64,000 bases of DNA from Cellulosimicrobium marinum (GTDB lineage: Bacteria; Actinomycetota; Actinomycetes; Actinomycetales; Cellulomonadaceae), in contig NZ_JAJBZH010000005.1 in the NCBI RefSeq assembly GCF_020551945.1, positions 186,001-250,000 on the forward strand, read 5' to 3'. Under the pieces are notes generated by a model that was not told the origin of the DNA, searched no databases, and was given only the letters and a program-made list of their open reading frames with translations. Numbering within the stretch: the first letter of the stretch is position 1; each line of letters opens with the position of its first letter. A program made the position numbers and the translations under genes. Of the stretch, positions 35,088 to 43,366 are shown piece by piece.

Positions 35088-35795
35088 TCAGCGGGAGGCC
35101 GCGACCGGCGCGGGGACGGTGCCGAGGGTCGAGCGCAGCGCGTAGCGGGCACCGCCCCACGCGACGAAGAGGAGCGGGGCGAGCGCCAGGCCGAGCCCGA
35201 CGGCGGGGCGCGTCGCGATCACGGAGCCGAGCATCGCGAGGACGAGCAGCGACGGGAGCGTGAGGTACCACCGGCGCACGCCCGCGAAGAGCGACGCCCG
35301 GAGCACGTCGCGCAGGCGTGCCGTGGGGTGGTCGGCGAGCGAGGCGGCGGCGACGAGCGCCGTCACGAGGGTCAGCACGACGAGGGTGACGAACACGGGG
35401 ATGGCGACCGCCCCCACGGGGTGGCCCCACACGGCACGCACGTCGACCACGAGCACCACCACCAGAGCGGTGCTCGTGGCCCCGAGCGCGACGGACCGGC
35501 GCCAGTGCTGCCGGTAGGTGCGCCAGAACGTGCGCACCACCTGCGCCGACCCGTCCGCGGTGAACGCCCGGAACACGCCGAACGCGGCGACGAGGGCGGG
35601 CGTGCACAGCGGCGCGAGGAGAGCCAGGGCCGGCCACGACGCCGCGGTGTCCGTCGTCACGGCGAGCACGACGAGCGGCAGGCAGCCCAGCACGACGAGG
35701 AGGTTGGTCGCGAGACCGGTGTAGGCCGTGGTGAAGACGAGCTCGTACGTCTCGTGCGACACGAGGCGTCGGCGGGCCTGCGGCGAGATGGCCAT
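35088..35795 (-). CDS. DUF624 (YesL-like) membrane protein
   Basis: Integral membrane protein of 235 residues with about five to six helices (NLLVVLGCLPLVVLAV, LALLAPLCTPALVAAFGVF, VALGATSTALVVVLVVDVRAVW, VAIPVFVTLVVLTLVTALVA, WYLTLPSLLVLAMLGSVI). It matches the DUF624/YesL pattern; the family is found beside sugar ABC transporters in pectin and other polysaccharide loci, but its function is unknown. The start is ATG 35795, 4 bases after the upstream permease stop. Context suggests a role in uptake or an accessory to the importer. Confidence 0.82.
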   Translation of the reverse strand: MAISPQARRRLVSHETYELVFTTAYTGLATNLLVVLGCLPLVVLAVTTDTAASWPALALLAPLCTPALVAAFGVFRAFTADGSAQVVRTFWRTYRQHWRRSVALGATSTALVVVLVVDVRAVWGHPVGAVAIPVFVTLVVLTLVTALVAAASLADHPTARLRDVLRASLFAGVRRWYLTLPSLLVLAMLGSVIATRPAVGLGLALAPLLFVAWGGARYALRSTLGTVPAPVAASR

Positions 35796-35799
35796 GGGA

Positions 35800-36708
35800 T
35801 CAGCCCTTCAGCCCGGTCGACGCGACGCCCTCGACGAAGTACCGCTGGCCGAGGAGGAAGATGATCGCGATCGGCAGGACGGACAGCACCGACCCCGTCA
35901 TGATCAGGGCGTGCTCGGCGTTGTACTGGCCGATGAAGGACTTGAGCCCGAGCTGCACGGTCCACAGGTCCGGGCTGCGCAGGTAGATGAGCGGTCCGAG
36001 GTAGTCGTTCCACGTGTTGACGAACATGAGCAGCGTGAGGCTCGCGATCGCGGGGACGGACAGCGGCATCATGATGCGGCGCCAGATCCCGTACTCGCTC
36101 AGGCCGTCGAGGCGTGCGGCCTCGCTCAGCTCCTCGGGGATCGTCTCGAAGAACTGCTTCATGAGGAACACGCCGAAGGCGCTGAAGGTCTGCAGCGCGA
36201 TGATCGCCCATAGGGTGTTCGACAGCCCGGCCTCGGACAGCATGATGAACTGCGGGATCATGTACGACTGCCACGGCACGGCGATGGTGCCGATGTAGAG
36301 CAGGAACAGGGCGTCGCGGCCCCGGAAGCGCATCTTGGAGAAGCCGTACGCCGCGAAGCTGCCGGTGAGCACCTGCAGGACCGTGACCGACACGGACAGG
36401 ATGAGCGTGTTCTTGAGCCACGTCGTCATGTCCGAGCGGGACCAGATGTCGAGGTAGTTCTGCCACACGACCGGGTCCGGGAACCACTGGATCGGGACGG
36501 TGAAGACCTGGTTGTTGGTCTTCAGGGAGGAGATGACCATCCAGAAGAACGGGAGCAGGATCGCGGCGGCGGCGACGATCATGATCGTGTAGCCGGCGAC
36601 CTTGCCGAGGACCGGGGTCCCGCGGCGCCGCGGGCGCGGGCGGGGGGCCTTCGCGACGGTCGCGGGGACCGGCGCCGGACCGGGGGTGGGGGTGTCGAGC
36701 GTGGCCAT
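35800..36708 (-). CDS. Carbohydrate ABC transporter permease (MalG-type)
   Basis: Inner-membrane subunit of a CUT1-type sugar importer, 302 residues. Six membrane helices are visible, and the EAA loop that contacts the ATPase is EELSEAARLDGLSEYGIWRRIMMPLSVPAIA. A Pro/Arg-rich cytoplasmic tail precedes helix 1. ATG 36708 shares one base with the stop of the upstream permease (TGATG), so the pair is coupled. No ATPase gene is in the operon; a shared MsmX/MsiK-type ATPase from elsewhere is expected. Confidence 0.95.
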   Translation of the reverse strand: MATLDTPTPGPAPVPATVAKAPRPRPRRRGTPVLGKVAGYTIMIVAAAAILLPFFWMVISSLKTNNQVFTVPIQWFPDPVVWQNYLDIWSRSDMTTWLKNTLILSVSVTVLQVLTGSFAAYGFSKMRFRGRDALFLLYIGTIAVPWQSYMIPQFIMLSEAGLSNTLWAIIALQTFSAFGVFLMKQFFETIPEELSEAARLDGLSEYGIWRRIMMPLSVPAIASLTLLMFVNTWNDYLGPLIYLRSPDLWTVQLGLKSFIGQYNAEHALIMTGSVLSVLPIAIIFLLGQRYFVEGVASTGLKG

Positions 36709-37673
36709 CAGACCTCCCTCCTCTTGTTCACCACGAACTGGAAGATCGTCACGAGGATGCAGATCGCGAACAGGGCGACCGAGACCGCCGACGCGTAGCC
36801 GAACTGGTTCTCGACGAAGCCCTTCTGCCAGATGTACTGGCTGAGGACGAGGGTCGACTGTCCGGGGCCGCCGTTCGTCATGACGAGGATCAGGTCGAAG
36901 ATCTTGAAGCTCTGGATCGTGAGCATGACGGTGACGAAGAACATCGTCGGGCGCAGTCCCGGCAGCGTGACGTTCCAGAACCGCTGCCACGCGTTCGCGC
37001 CGTCCATGCGTGCGGCCTCGTAGAGCTGGGCGGGGACGGTCTGCAGGCCGGCGAGGAGCAGGAGCATGTAGTAGCCCATCTCGCGCCACACGCTCACGAG
37101 GATGACGGCGGGCATCGCCCAGGCGCTGGACGTGGTCCAGCCGGGCGGGTCGTCCACGCCGAGGAGACGCAGGAACTGGTTGATCGGCCCGAACTCGGGG
37201 CTGAACAGCATGTTCCACACGACCGCGATCGCCACGACGGACGTGATGTACGGGAAGAACGCGACCGTGCGGAAGAACGCGACGCCGCGCAGCTTGCGGT
37301 TGAGCAGCAGCGCGAGCCCCAGCGAGGCGGCGAGCGTGAGCGGGATGTGGATCACCGCGTAGTACAGCGTGTTGAGCAGCGCGCGGTGGAAGCTCGCGTC
37401 GCCCACGAGCCGCTGGAAGTTCTCCAGGCCGATCCAGTCGGCGACGCCGAAGACGTTCCAGTTCGTGAACGAGATGTAGAAGAGCGTGATCACCGGGACG
37501 AGCGTGAGCAGCCCGAACCCGAGGAAGTTCGGCAGGATGAAGCTGTACCCGATGAGGGTGTTGCGCAGCCGGAGGCGGCTCCCGGCGCGGCGGCGGTCCG
37601 TCGGGGGCCGGGTCGGCGCGGTCGTGCCGTCCGTCCTGGGCCGCGACTCCTCGTCGGCGGCGATGGTCGACAT
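36708..37673 (-). CDS. Carbohydrate ABC transporter permease (MalF-type)
   Basis: First permease of the CUT1-type importer, 321 residues with six membrane helices after a charged 35-residue N-tail (SFILPNFLGFGLLTLVPVITLFYISFTNW is helix 1). The EAA loop is PAQLYEAARMDGANAWQRFWNVTLPGLRPTM. ATG 37673. It follows the binding-protein gene after a 98-base gap that holds a strong hairpin. Similarity of both permeases to the YtcP/LplB-YteP group typical of uronate-oligosaccharide transport is an impression, not shown. Confidence 0.95.
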   Translation of the reverse strand: MSTIAADEESRPRTDGTTAPTRPPTDRRRAGSRLRLRNTLIGYSFILPNFLGFGLLTLVPVITLFYISFTNWNVFGVADWIGLENFQRLVGDASFHRALLNTLYYAVIHIPLTLAASLGLALLLNRKLRGVAFFRTVAFFPYITSVVAIAVVWNMLFSPEFGPINQFLRLLGVDDPPGWTTSSAWAMPAVILVSVWREMGYYMLLLLAGLQTVPAQLYEAARMDGANAWQRFWNVTLPGLRPTMFFVTVMLTIQSFKIFDLILVMTNGGPGQSTLVLSQYIWQKGFVENQFGYASAVSVALFAICILVTIFQFVVNKRREV

Positions 37674-37714
37674 CGTAGAACTCCTGTGTCTGGGCGGTCG
37701 TGGGCTGCCGCCCC

Positions 37715-37751
37715 CGCCCGGGGCCGCGTCGTCGTGACGCGGTCCCGGGCG
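37715..37751. terminator. Hairpin between binding-protein and permease genes
   Basis: A 16-bp stem (37715-37730 with 37736-37751, one G-T pair) with a 5-base loop lies 21 bases past the binding-protein stop. Such hairpins commonly stabilise the binding-protein mRNA or partly stop transcription, giving more binding protein than permease. That role is inferred from position. Confidence 0.55.
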
Positions 37752-37771
37752 CGGGTCCGGCGCGGAGGGTG

Positions 37772-39088
37772 TCAGCCGATCCCGGCCTCGGACGCGGCAC
37801 GCGTCTGGGCCTCGGCGATCGCGTCGGCGATCGAGGTCGACTCCGACATCACGGCCGTGTGCAGGTCGTTGAGGATGTTCTGCACGGTCGCGGTGCTCGC
37901 GGCGACCGGGTTCTCCGGACGGGTGTCGTGCGTGGAGAACGCGAACCGCGACAGGTCGTCGGTCGGCACGCCGTCCAGACCGAAGAACGTGTCGACGACG
38001 GTGTCGGAGAAGAGTGCGGGGGTGATGCCGATCTCGGCCAGCGCCGAGGCGCCGCCCTCGCCCGCCGCGAACGCCACGAAGTCCTTCGCGGCCTGGACCT
38101 TCTCCTCGTCGATGGCCGGGTTGATGCCGAGACCCGTCGGGTCGCCGAACGTCACCGGCGTCGCGTCCGTGCCCGTGGTCGACTCGTCGACCTGCGGGAT
38201 GGGCGCCATGCCCCACGCGAACTCGTCGGCCTCTCCGTTGTCCTGCTGCGCGATGAGGGTCGCGGCGTACCACGTGCCCATCGGGAGCATCGCGCTCTGC
38301 TGCGTGCCGAACTGCGCCTGGTAGGTGAGGGAGTTCGTCGTCACGGTGCCGAGGCTCGGCTGCGCGCCGGCCGCCTGCAGGTCGAGCGCGCGCTCGTAGA
38401 ACGGCTCGAGGTAGGAGTAGTCGCCGCTGTCGAGCGAGGCGCCCTCGCTCTGGGCGAGCGCGAAGCCCTGGACGGTCGACTGCCACGAGTGCTGGTAGGT
38501 GCCGGTCGCATCGGAGCCCGAGCCCTCGAGCCCCGTGGTGAGGTCCTTCGCCGCCTGGACGTAGTCGTCCCACGTCCACGAGCCGTCGGGCTGCTCGACG
38601 CCGGCCGTGTCGAACATGTCCTGGTTGTAGTAGAGCACCCACGAGTCCTGGCGGTACGGCACCGCGAAGTGCGCGCCGTCGGCCTCGTACGCGTCGAGCC
38701 CGCCCGTGCTCGGGTCGAGCTCGGAGGCGACGTCGGACACGTCGAGCAGCTGCTGGCCCGACTGGTAGGTGTAGAAGTTCTTGAGGTTCTTGATCACGTA
38801 GACGTCCGGCGCCGTGCCGGCGGCGAGGTCGGCCGTCATCTGCGTGTCGTAGTCGTTGCCCGCCGCGTACTCCTGGACCTCGACGGTGACGTCCGGGTTC
38901 TCCTCGTGGAACGCGTCGGCGAGCGTCTGGAACTCCGGCGTCTGGGAGAGGCTCCACCCGGCCAGGGTCAGGGTGACGGGACCCTCCGCGGCGGGGGCGT
39001 CGTCGCCGGAGGTGTCGCCGCCGCAGGCGGTCAGGGTGAGGGCGATCGCGGCGGCCGTACCGATCGCGATCGGGGTCGTGCGCTTCAT
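37772..39088 (-). CDS. Carbohydrate ABC transporter substrate-binding lipoprotein
   Basis: Extracellular sugar-binding protein of 438 residues. The N-terminus is a lipoprotein signal (MKRTTPIAIGTAAAIALTLTACGG) with lipobox LTAC and lipidated Cys22. The rest is a family-1 type binding fold: LTLAGWSLSQTPEFQTLADAFHEENPDVTVEVQEY, TADLAAGTAPDVYVI, VPYRQDSWVLYYNQDMFD and GMAPIPQVDE. AAGGAG precedes the ATG. The many aromatic residues (Trp, Tyr) suggest an oligosaccharide ligand. A small hairpin (39113-39128) lies between it and the upstream DUF2264 gene. Confidence 0.95.
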   Translation of the reverse strand: MKRTTPIAIGTAAAIALTLTACGGDTSGDDAPAAEGPVTLTLAGWSLSQTPEFQTLADAFHEENPDVTVEVQEYAAGNDYDTQMTADLAAGTAPDVYVIKNLKNFYTYQSGQQLLDVSDVASELDPSTGGLDAYEADGAHFAVPYRQDSWVLYYNQDMFDTAGVEQPDGSWTWDDYVQAAKDLTTGLEGSGSDATGTYQHSWQSTVQGFALAQSEGASLDSGDYSYLEPFYERALDLQAAGAQPSLGTVTTNSLTYQAQFGTQQSAMLPMGTWYAATLIAQQDNGEADEFAWGMAPIPQVDESTTGTDATPVTFGDPTGLGINPAIDEEKVQAAKDFVAFAAGEGGASALAEIGITPALFSDTVVDTFFGLDGVPTDDLSRFAFSTHDTRPENPVAASTATVQNILNDLHTAVMSESTSIADAIAEAQTRAASEAGIG

Positions 39089-39160
39089 TCCTTGCTCTCC
39101 TTCGAGTTCGGTGGCCCGGCGTCGGGCCTGGTCCTCGCGCCGGGGCGGCGGTCGGGTGGG

Positions 39161-41113
39161 TCAGGGCAGGTCGGTGAGCGTGCGTTCGCCGTCCGGCCAG
39201 TGCACGGCGACAGCGCGTCCTGCCGTCGTGAGCTCGGGTGCGTCGACCGTGCGGTGCGGTCCCGAGGGGTTCGTGACGCGGGCGTCGCCCGCGAGGGTGA
39301 GGAGCAGGGCGTGCCACCGGCCCGGCTCGACGGGCAGCTCGGCCACGTCGACGACGGAGGCGTCGCCCAGGGGCGAGGCGTCGGTGCGGCGCTCGCGGGC
39401 CACGCGCGCCCCGCCCGCGGCGCCGAGCGGGACGACGCCGGCCGCCGGGCCGGGCTCGACGACGGGCCAGCCGCCGACGTGCAGCCGGATCGACGAGGCG
39501 TCGACGCCCTCGGCGAGCTCGTCGACGCGCACGAGGCGGACCTCCCAGGGGCCGCGCACGAGCGACACGACGGTGATCGTGCCCGCGTCCGTGGCGACGC
39601 CGGGCAGGCCGGACCCGTGGTCGCGCCCGGTCGTGTCGGCGTCGAGCCAGTGCGCCCGCGCGACGGAGCCGGCCACGCCGACGGGCACCTGTCCCGCCGT
39701 CTCGTCGACGCGTGCGGGCAGCGCGCGCCATCCGGTGCGGTGGGTCGCGCGGCCCGCGGCGTCGACGAGCGTGACGCTCTGGTCGACGGGCGAGACGCGG
39801 CTCGCGAGGTCGGACCAGGGGGCGGTCACGGTCGAGTACCCGAGCCGTGCGTAGAGCGGGGAGTCGCCGACGCGGTCGCCCTCGTGGGCGTGGTCGGTGC
39901 CGTGGTTGACGACCCGGACGACGCCGTCGGCGTGCGTGCCGGAGACGAGCCAGCCGGGGGCCGTGACGGCGCGCAGCACGTCGCCGCGCTCGACGGGAAG
40001 GGGCTCCTCGGTCGCGGTCCACGCCGGGTGGTCGGCGGGCAGGGCGAGACCGACGAGGCCCTTGCTCGCCCAGTACGGCGACCCGGGACCGGTGTAGGAC
40101 TGCGAGATCGGCAGCCACTCGTGGTGCCAGCCCTGGGTGAGCAGGCCGCGCTCGTCGGGGGCGCCGCGTCGCACGAAGTGGTCGACGACGCCCGAGGCCG
40201 CACGGCGCAGCGCTCCGGGGGAGTGCGAGGGCACCTCGGCGATCGCCCCGACCCAGAAGGGCGCGGCGGCCGCGAAGCGGTAGGTGAGCGAGCGGCCCTG
40301 CAGCAGCGGCGACCCGTCGGCGCCGACGAGCGCGAGCGCGTCGTCGAGGAAGCGGTCGAGGAGCGCCGTGTCGTGCTCGCGGCGCGGGGCGGCGAGGTCG
40401 TCGGTGCCGCGCATGCGTGCCCAGAGCGTGGGGTAGAGGTGCAGCGCCCAGCCGGCGTAGTGGTCGTAGGAGCGCTCGTCGCCGTCGGCGAGCCAGCCGT
40501 CGGCGCGCACGAACGTGTCGTGGGTCGCGAGGTCCGCGACCATCTCGTCGAGGGAGTGCGGGCCGCCGACCGAGCGCAGGAACGTCTGCACGACGAGGCG
40601 GAACCAGACCCAGTTGATGCGCGGGTACGTGTCGTCCCCGACGGCCTCGGCGAGGTAGTCGACGAGCTGCTCCTGCACGAGCGGGGAGAGCCCGTCCCAG
40701 ATCCACTCGCGCGTGAGGTCGAGCACGAGGGCGAGCGAGGCCGCCTCGACCTTGGCCTGGGCGTGCTCGGACAGGCGCAGCCAGCGGTCGGCGGCGTGCG
40801 GGTCCGAGCCCGTGGCGAGGCCGCGGGCGTACCACTCGGCGTACCCGTGGGGGTCGGCGCCTCGCTCGCCGGCGAGCCGGAAGCCGGCGAGCAGGAAGGT
40901 GCGCGCGAAGCCCTCGAGGCCGTCGACCGCGCGGCCGTAGCCGCCCTCGGGGCCGGGCAGCGTGATGCGGGCGTGGCCGGGGGAGGCGAACGGGACCGCG
41001 GAGGCGAGGAGGTGGTCGCCGAGGGCGGCCCACCGCGCACGGTCCCACCCGGTGAGGGGGCTCGTGGCGAGCAGCGGTGCGGTCGACCGCGACCGCGTGC
41101 TCTCGAACGTCAT
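39161..41113 (-). CDS. DUF2264 domain-containing protein
   Basis: Cytoplasmic protein of 650 residues with the DUF2264 domain over its first ~380 residues (SPLTGWDRARWAALGDHLLASAVPFASPGHARITLPG, DGLEGFARTFLLAGFRLAG, INWVWFRLVVQTFLRSVGG, DGWLADGDERSYDHYAGWALHLYPTLWARM) and a beta-rich C-terminal part. Family function is unknown, but members cluster with uronate and rhamnogalacturonan genes. No signal peptide. GGAGG precedes the ATG at 41113. First gene of the nine-gene minus-strand operon; its promoter shares the divergent region with the heparinase-like gene. Possible role: an intracellular glycosidase or lyase acting before GH88. Confidence 0.88.
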   Translation of the reverse strand: MTFESTRSRSTAPLLATSPLTGWDRARWAALGDHLLASAVPFASPGHARITLPGPEGGYGRAVDGLEGFARTFLLAGFRLAGERGADPHGYAEWYARGLATGSDPHAADRWLRLSEHAQAKVEAASLALVLDLTREWIWDGLSPLVQEQLVDYLAEAVGDDTYPRINWVWFRLVVQTFLRSVGGPHSLDEMVADLATHDTFVRADGWLADGDERSYDHYAGWALHLYPTLWARMRGTDDLAAPRREHDTALLDRFLDDALALVGADGSPLLQGRSLTYRFAAAAPFWVGAIAEVPSHSPGALRRAASGVVDHFVRRGAPDERGLLTQGWHHEWLPISQSYTGPGSPYWASKGLVGLALPADHPAWTATEEPLPVERGDVLRAVTAPGWLVSGTHADGVVRVVNHGTDHAHEGDRVGDSPLYARLGYSTVTAPWSDLASRVSPVDQSVTLVDAAGRATHRTGWRALPARVDETAGQVPVGVAGSVARAHWLDADTTGRDHGSGLPGVATDAGTITVVSLVRGPWEVRLVRVDELAEGVDASSIRLHVGGWPVVEPGPAAGVVPLGAAGGARVARERRTDASPLGDASVVDVAELPVEPGRWHALLLTLAGDARVTNPSGPHRTVDAPELTTAGRAVAVHWPDGERTLTDLP

Positions 41114-41194
41114 GGTTCCTCCGTGCCGTGCGTCGCGCCTCGGTGTGCGACGTCGTCGTGCTCTGTGAACCTGGCGTTCATCGCTCGGTCCCTT

Positions 41195-41280
41195 CGAACA
41201 CGTTCGGAGTCAATCGCTCAGAAACGGACGCTGTCAAGCGCGTACCCATTCTGTTACGATCGCTTCTGATCGTTAGAGTG
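41195..41280. promoter_or_regulatory. Divergent promoter region with 18-bp operator
   Basis: The inverted repeat ACGATC-GCTTCT-GATCGT occupies 41256-41273. On the plus strand it overlaps a -10 box TACGAT (41255-41260), with -35 CTGTCA at 41231-41236 and an 18-base spacer. On the minus strand a perfect TTGACA (plus 41232-41237) could serve the DUF2264 operon. A second small repeat CGAAC-AC-GTTCG lies at 41195-41206. The 18-bp element recurs at 51123-51140 before the GH43 gene. It is probably bound by the regulator encoded at 43363. Confidence 0.65.
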
Positions 41281-41398
41281 CGACCGTGCTCGGGGTCGAG
41301 GGGTGAACGGCACTGCTGCCGTCCCACCCCGCCGACGCGGGCGCGGCCTGGATCCCGCACGACCCGGCACGCCGGGACACGGACCTCGACGGAGAGAG

Positions 41399-43366
41399 AT
41401 GCCCACGCCCTTCACCGGACCGCTCGCCGCGTCCTTCGCGCACGCCGTCGCTACGATGGACGACGCCTCCGGACGTCGCGCGGCGCTCGCCGACCTGCTC
41501 GTCGAGCCGACCCGCGCGCTGCCGCTCGCTCCCGCGACCGACCGCGCCGTGTGGTCGGCCGTGGACGGCCTCGTCGACGCCGCGACCGTCGACGACCTCG
41601 TCGCCCGCGCGGGGAAGGACCTCGGCACGCCGTGGCCGCTGCCGCTCGCGAGCACCACCGCGCGGCTCCACCGCGACGGCAACCGGACCGCGCACGAGGA
41701 GCAGGTGTTCGCCCGCCAGCACCGCCTGTCGCGCGCGGTCGTCGCCGCGGCCGTCACGGGCGAGGACCGGTGGGTCGACGAGGTCGCCGACGGCCTCTGG
41801 GCGCTGTGCGAGCAGTCGTCGTGGTGCTGGCCGGCGCACGACGACGCGTTCGCGACTCGCGGCTGGGTGCTGCCGGACCCGGACCGCCCGTTCCTCGACC
41901 TCGGGGCCGGGGAGGTCGCCGGTCAGCTCGCGTGGACCGACCACCTGCTCGGCGACCTCCTGCGCGTGCGGTACCCGGGCCTGCGCGAACGTGTGCGGGC
42001 GGAGGCGCGACGTCGGGTCGTCGAGCCGTTCGTCGAGCGTCGCGACTGGCACTGGATCGGCCTCGACGGCGACGTGCACAACTGGAACCCGTGGATCCAC
42101 GGCAACGTGCTCGTCGCCGCCCTGCGCCTGCTCGACGACCCGGCCGACGCCGGGCTGCGCGCCCACGTGGTGGACCTCGTGATCGAGGGCCTCGACCGGT
42201 ACGTCGCGGTGCTGCCGGAGGACGGCGCGATCGACGAGGGCTACGAGTACTGGTGGAACGGCGCGTGCCGCGCGCTGGAGGCCCTCGACGTCCTCGCCCA
42301 CGCGACCGGCGGCGCGCTCGACGCGCTCGACCCCGCCCACCCGGTCCCCGCGCTGCGCGCGACGGTCGCGTTCCCGCACCGCATGCACCTGGGCGGTCCG
42401 TGGTACCTCGACCTCGCCGACGGCCGCGCGCGCCCGCCGGTGGAGCAGCCGTGGCACGCGCTGCACCGCGCCGCGCGCCGCGCCGGCGACGAGGACGCGC
42501 GCCGCCACGCGGCGTCGTACCGCGTACCGGGTGCGCCCGTCGCCGACGAGACCGCGGGCCTCGCGCGCCTCCTGCGCGCGCTCACCGACGGCGCGTGGAC
42601 CAGCGCCGCGCCGGAGGGTTCCCCGCTGCCGCGCGACGTGTGGCTCGCCTCGACGCAGGTGCTCCTCGCGCGCGAGGAGGGCGGGAGCCCGCGCGGCCTC
42701 ACCCTCGCCGTCAAGGGCGGGCACAACGGCGAGCACCACAACCACAACGACGTCGGGTCGTTCGTCGTCGCCTCCGACGGCGTGCCCGTGCTCGTCGACG
42801 CGGGCCGACCCACGTACACCGCGCAGACGTTCGGCCCGGACCGGTACGCGATCTGGACGATGCAGAGCTCCTGGCACAACGTGCCCGAGATCGCGGGCAC
42901 GCCGCAGGAGGCGGGCGAGGCGTTCGCGGCGCGCGACGTCGTCGCGCACGACGGCGCGCTCTCGCTCGACCTCGCGGGCGCCTACCCGGTCGACGGCCTC
43001 GCCTCGTGGCGGCGCGTCGCCCGGATCGAGCGCGACGCCTCGCCCTCGCGGGTCGTGGTCGCCGACGCGTGGGACCTCGGCGACGCGGCGCCCGCCGCGG
43101 CCGTGGTGCACCTCCTGCTCGCGGGCGACGTGACGGTCGTCCCCGGCGAGGCACGGGTCGTGCCGCTCGACGGCGCGCCGCCCGTCGTCGTGCGCTGGCC
43201 CGCCGACGTCCCGCACGACGCGACGCGGCGCGCCCTCGACGACCCGATGCTCACCGCCGTGTGGGGAGAGCACCTGACGCGGCTCACGCTCGACGTGACC
43301 GACCGGACCGACCTGACGCTCGTCGTCGTGCAGGACGACGCGAGAGACCTGGAGGGGGCAGCATGA
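41399..43366 (+). CDS. Heparinase II/III-like family protein
   Basis: Protein of 655 residues with the two-part architecture of heparinase II/III-like polysaccharide lyases: an alpha-helical toroid (DWHWIGLDGDVHNWNPWIHGNVLVAALRLL, DEGYEYWWNGACRALEALDVL) and a beta-sandwich with the marker KGGHNGEHHNHNDVGSFVVASDGVPVLVDAG. There is no signal peptide, so imported oligosaccharides are the likely substrate. Beta-elimination by such an enzyme would make the unsaturated uronate ends used by GH88. ATG 41399 is preceded by GGAGAGAG. It overlaps the downstream regulator gene (ATGA). The PL family cannot be fixed by eye. Confidence 0.88.
   Translation: MPTPFTGPLAASFAHAVATMDDASGRRAALADLLVEPTRALPLAPATDRAVWSAVDGLVDAATVDDLVARAGKDLGTPWPLPLASTTARLHRDGNRTAHEEQVFARQHRLSRAVVAAAVTGEDRWVDEVADGLWALCEQSSWCWPAHDDAFATRGWVLPDPDRPFLDLGAGEVAGQLAWTDHLLGDLLRVRYPGLRERVRAEARRRVVEPFVERRDWHWIGLDGDVHNWNPWIHGNVLVAALRLLDDPADAGLRAHVVDLVIEGLDRYVAVLPEDGAIDEGYEYWWNGACRALEALDVLAHATGGALDALDPAHPVPALRATVAFPHRMHLGGPWYLDLADGRARPPVEQPWHALHRAARRAGDEDARRHAASYRVPGAPVADETAGLARLLRALTDGAWTSAAPEGSPLPRDVWLASTQVLLAREEGGSPRGLTLAVKGGHNGEHHNHNDVGSFVVASDGVPVLVDAGRPTYTAQTFGPDRYAIWTMQSSWHNVPEIAGTPQEAGEAFAARDVVAHDGALSLDLAGAYPVDGLASWRRVARIERDASPSRVVVADAWDLGDAAPAAAVVHLLLAGDVTVVPGEARVVPLDGAPPVVVRWPADVPHDATRRALDDPMLTAVWGEHLTRLTLDVTDRTDLTLVVVQDDARDLEGAA

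Noticed and set aside
36708-41048. Very long minus-strand frame covering permease, binding protein and DUF2264 regions
   Set aside because: Only its last 321 codons are the real permease; the rest is out of frame with the recognised proteins.
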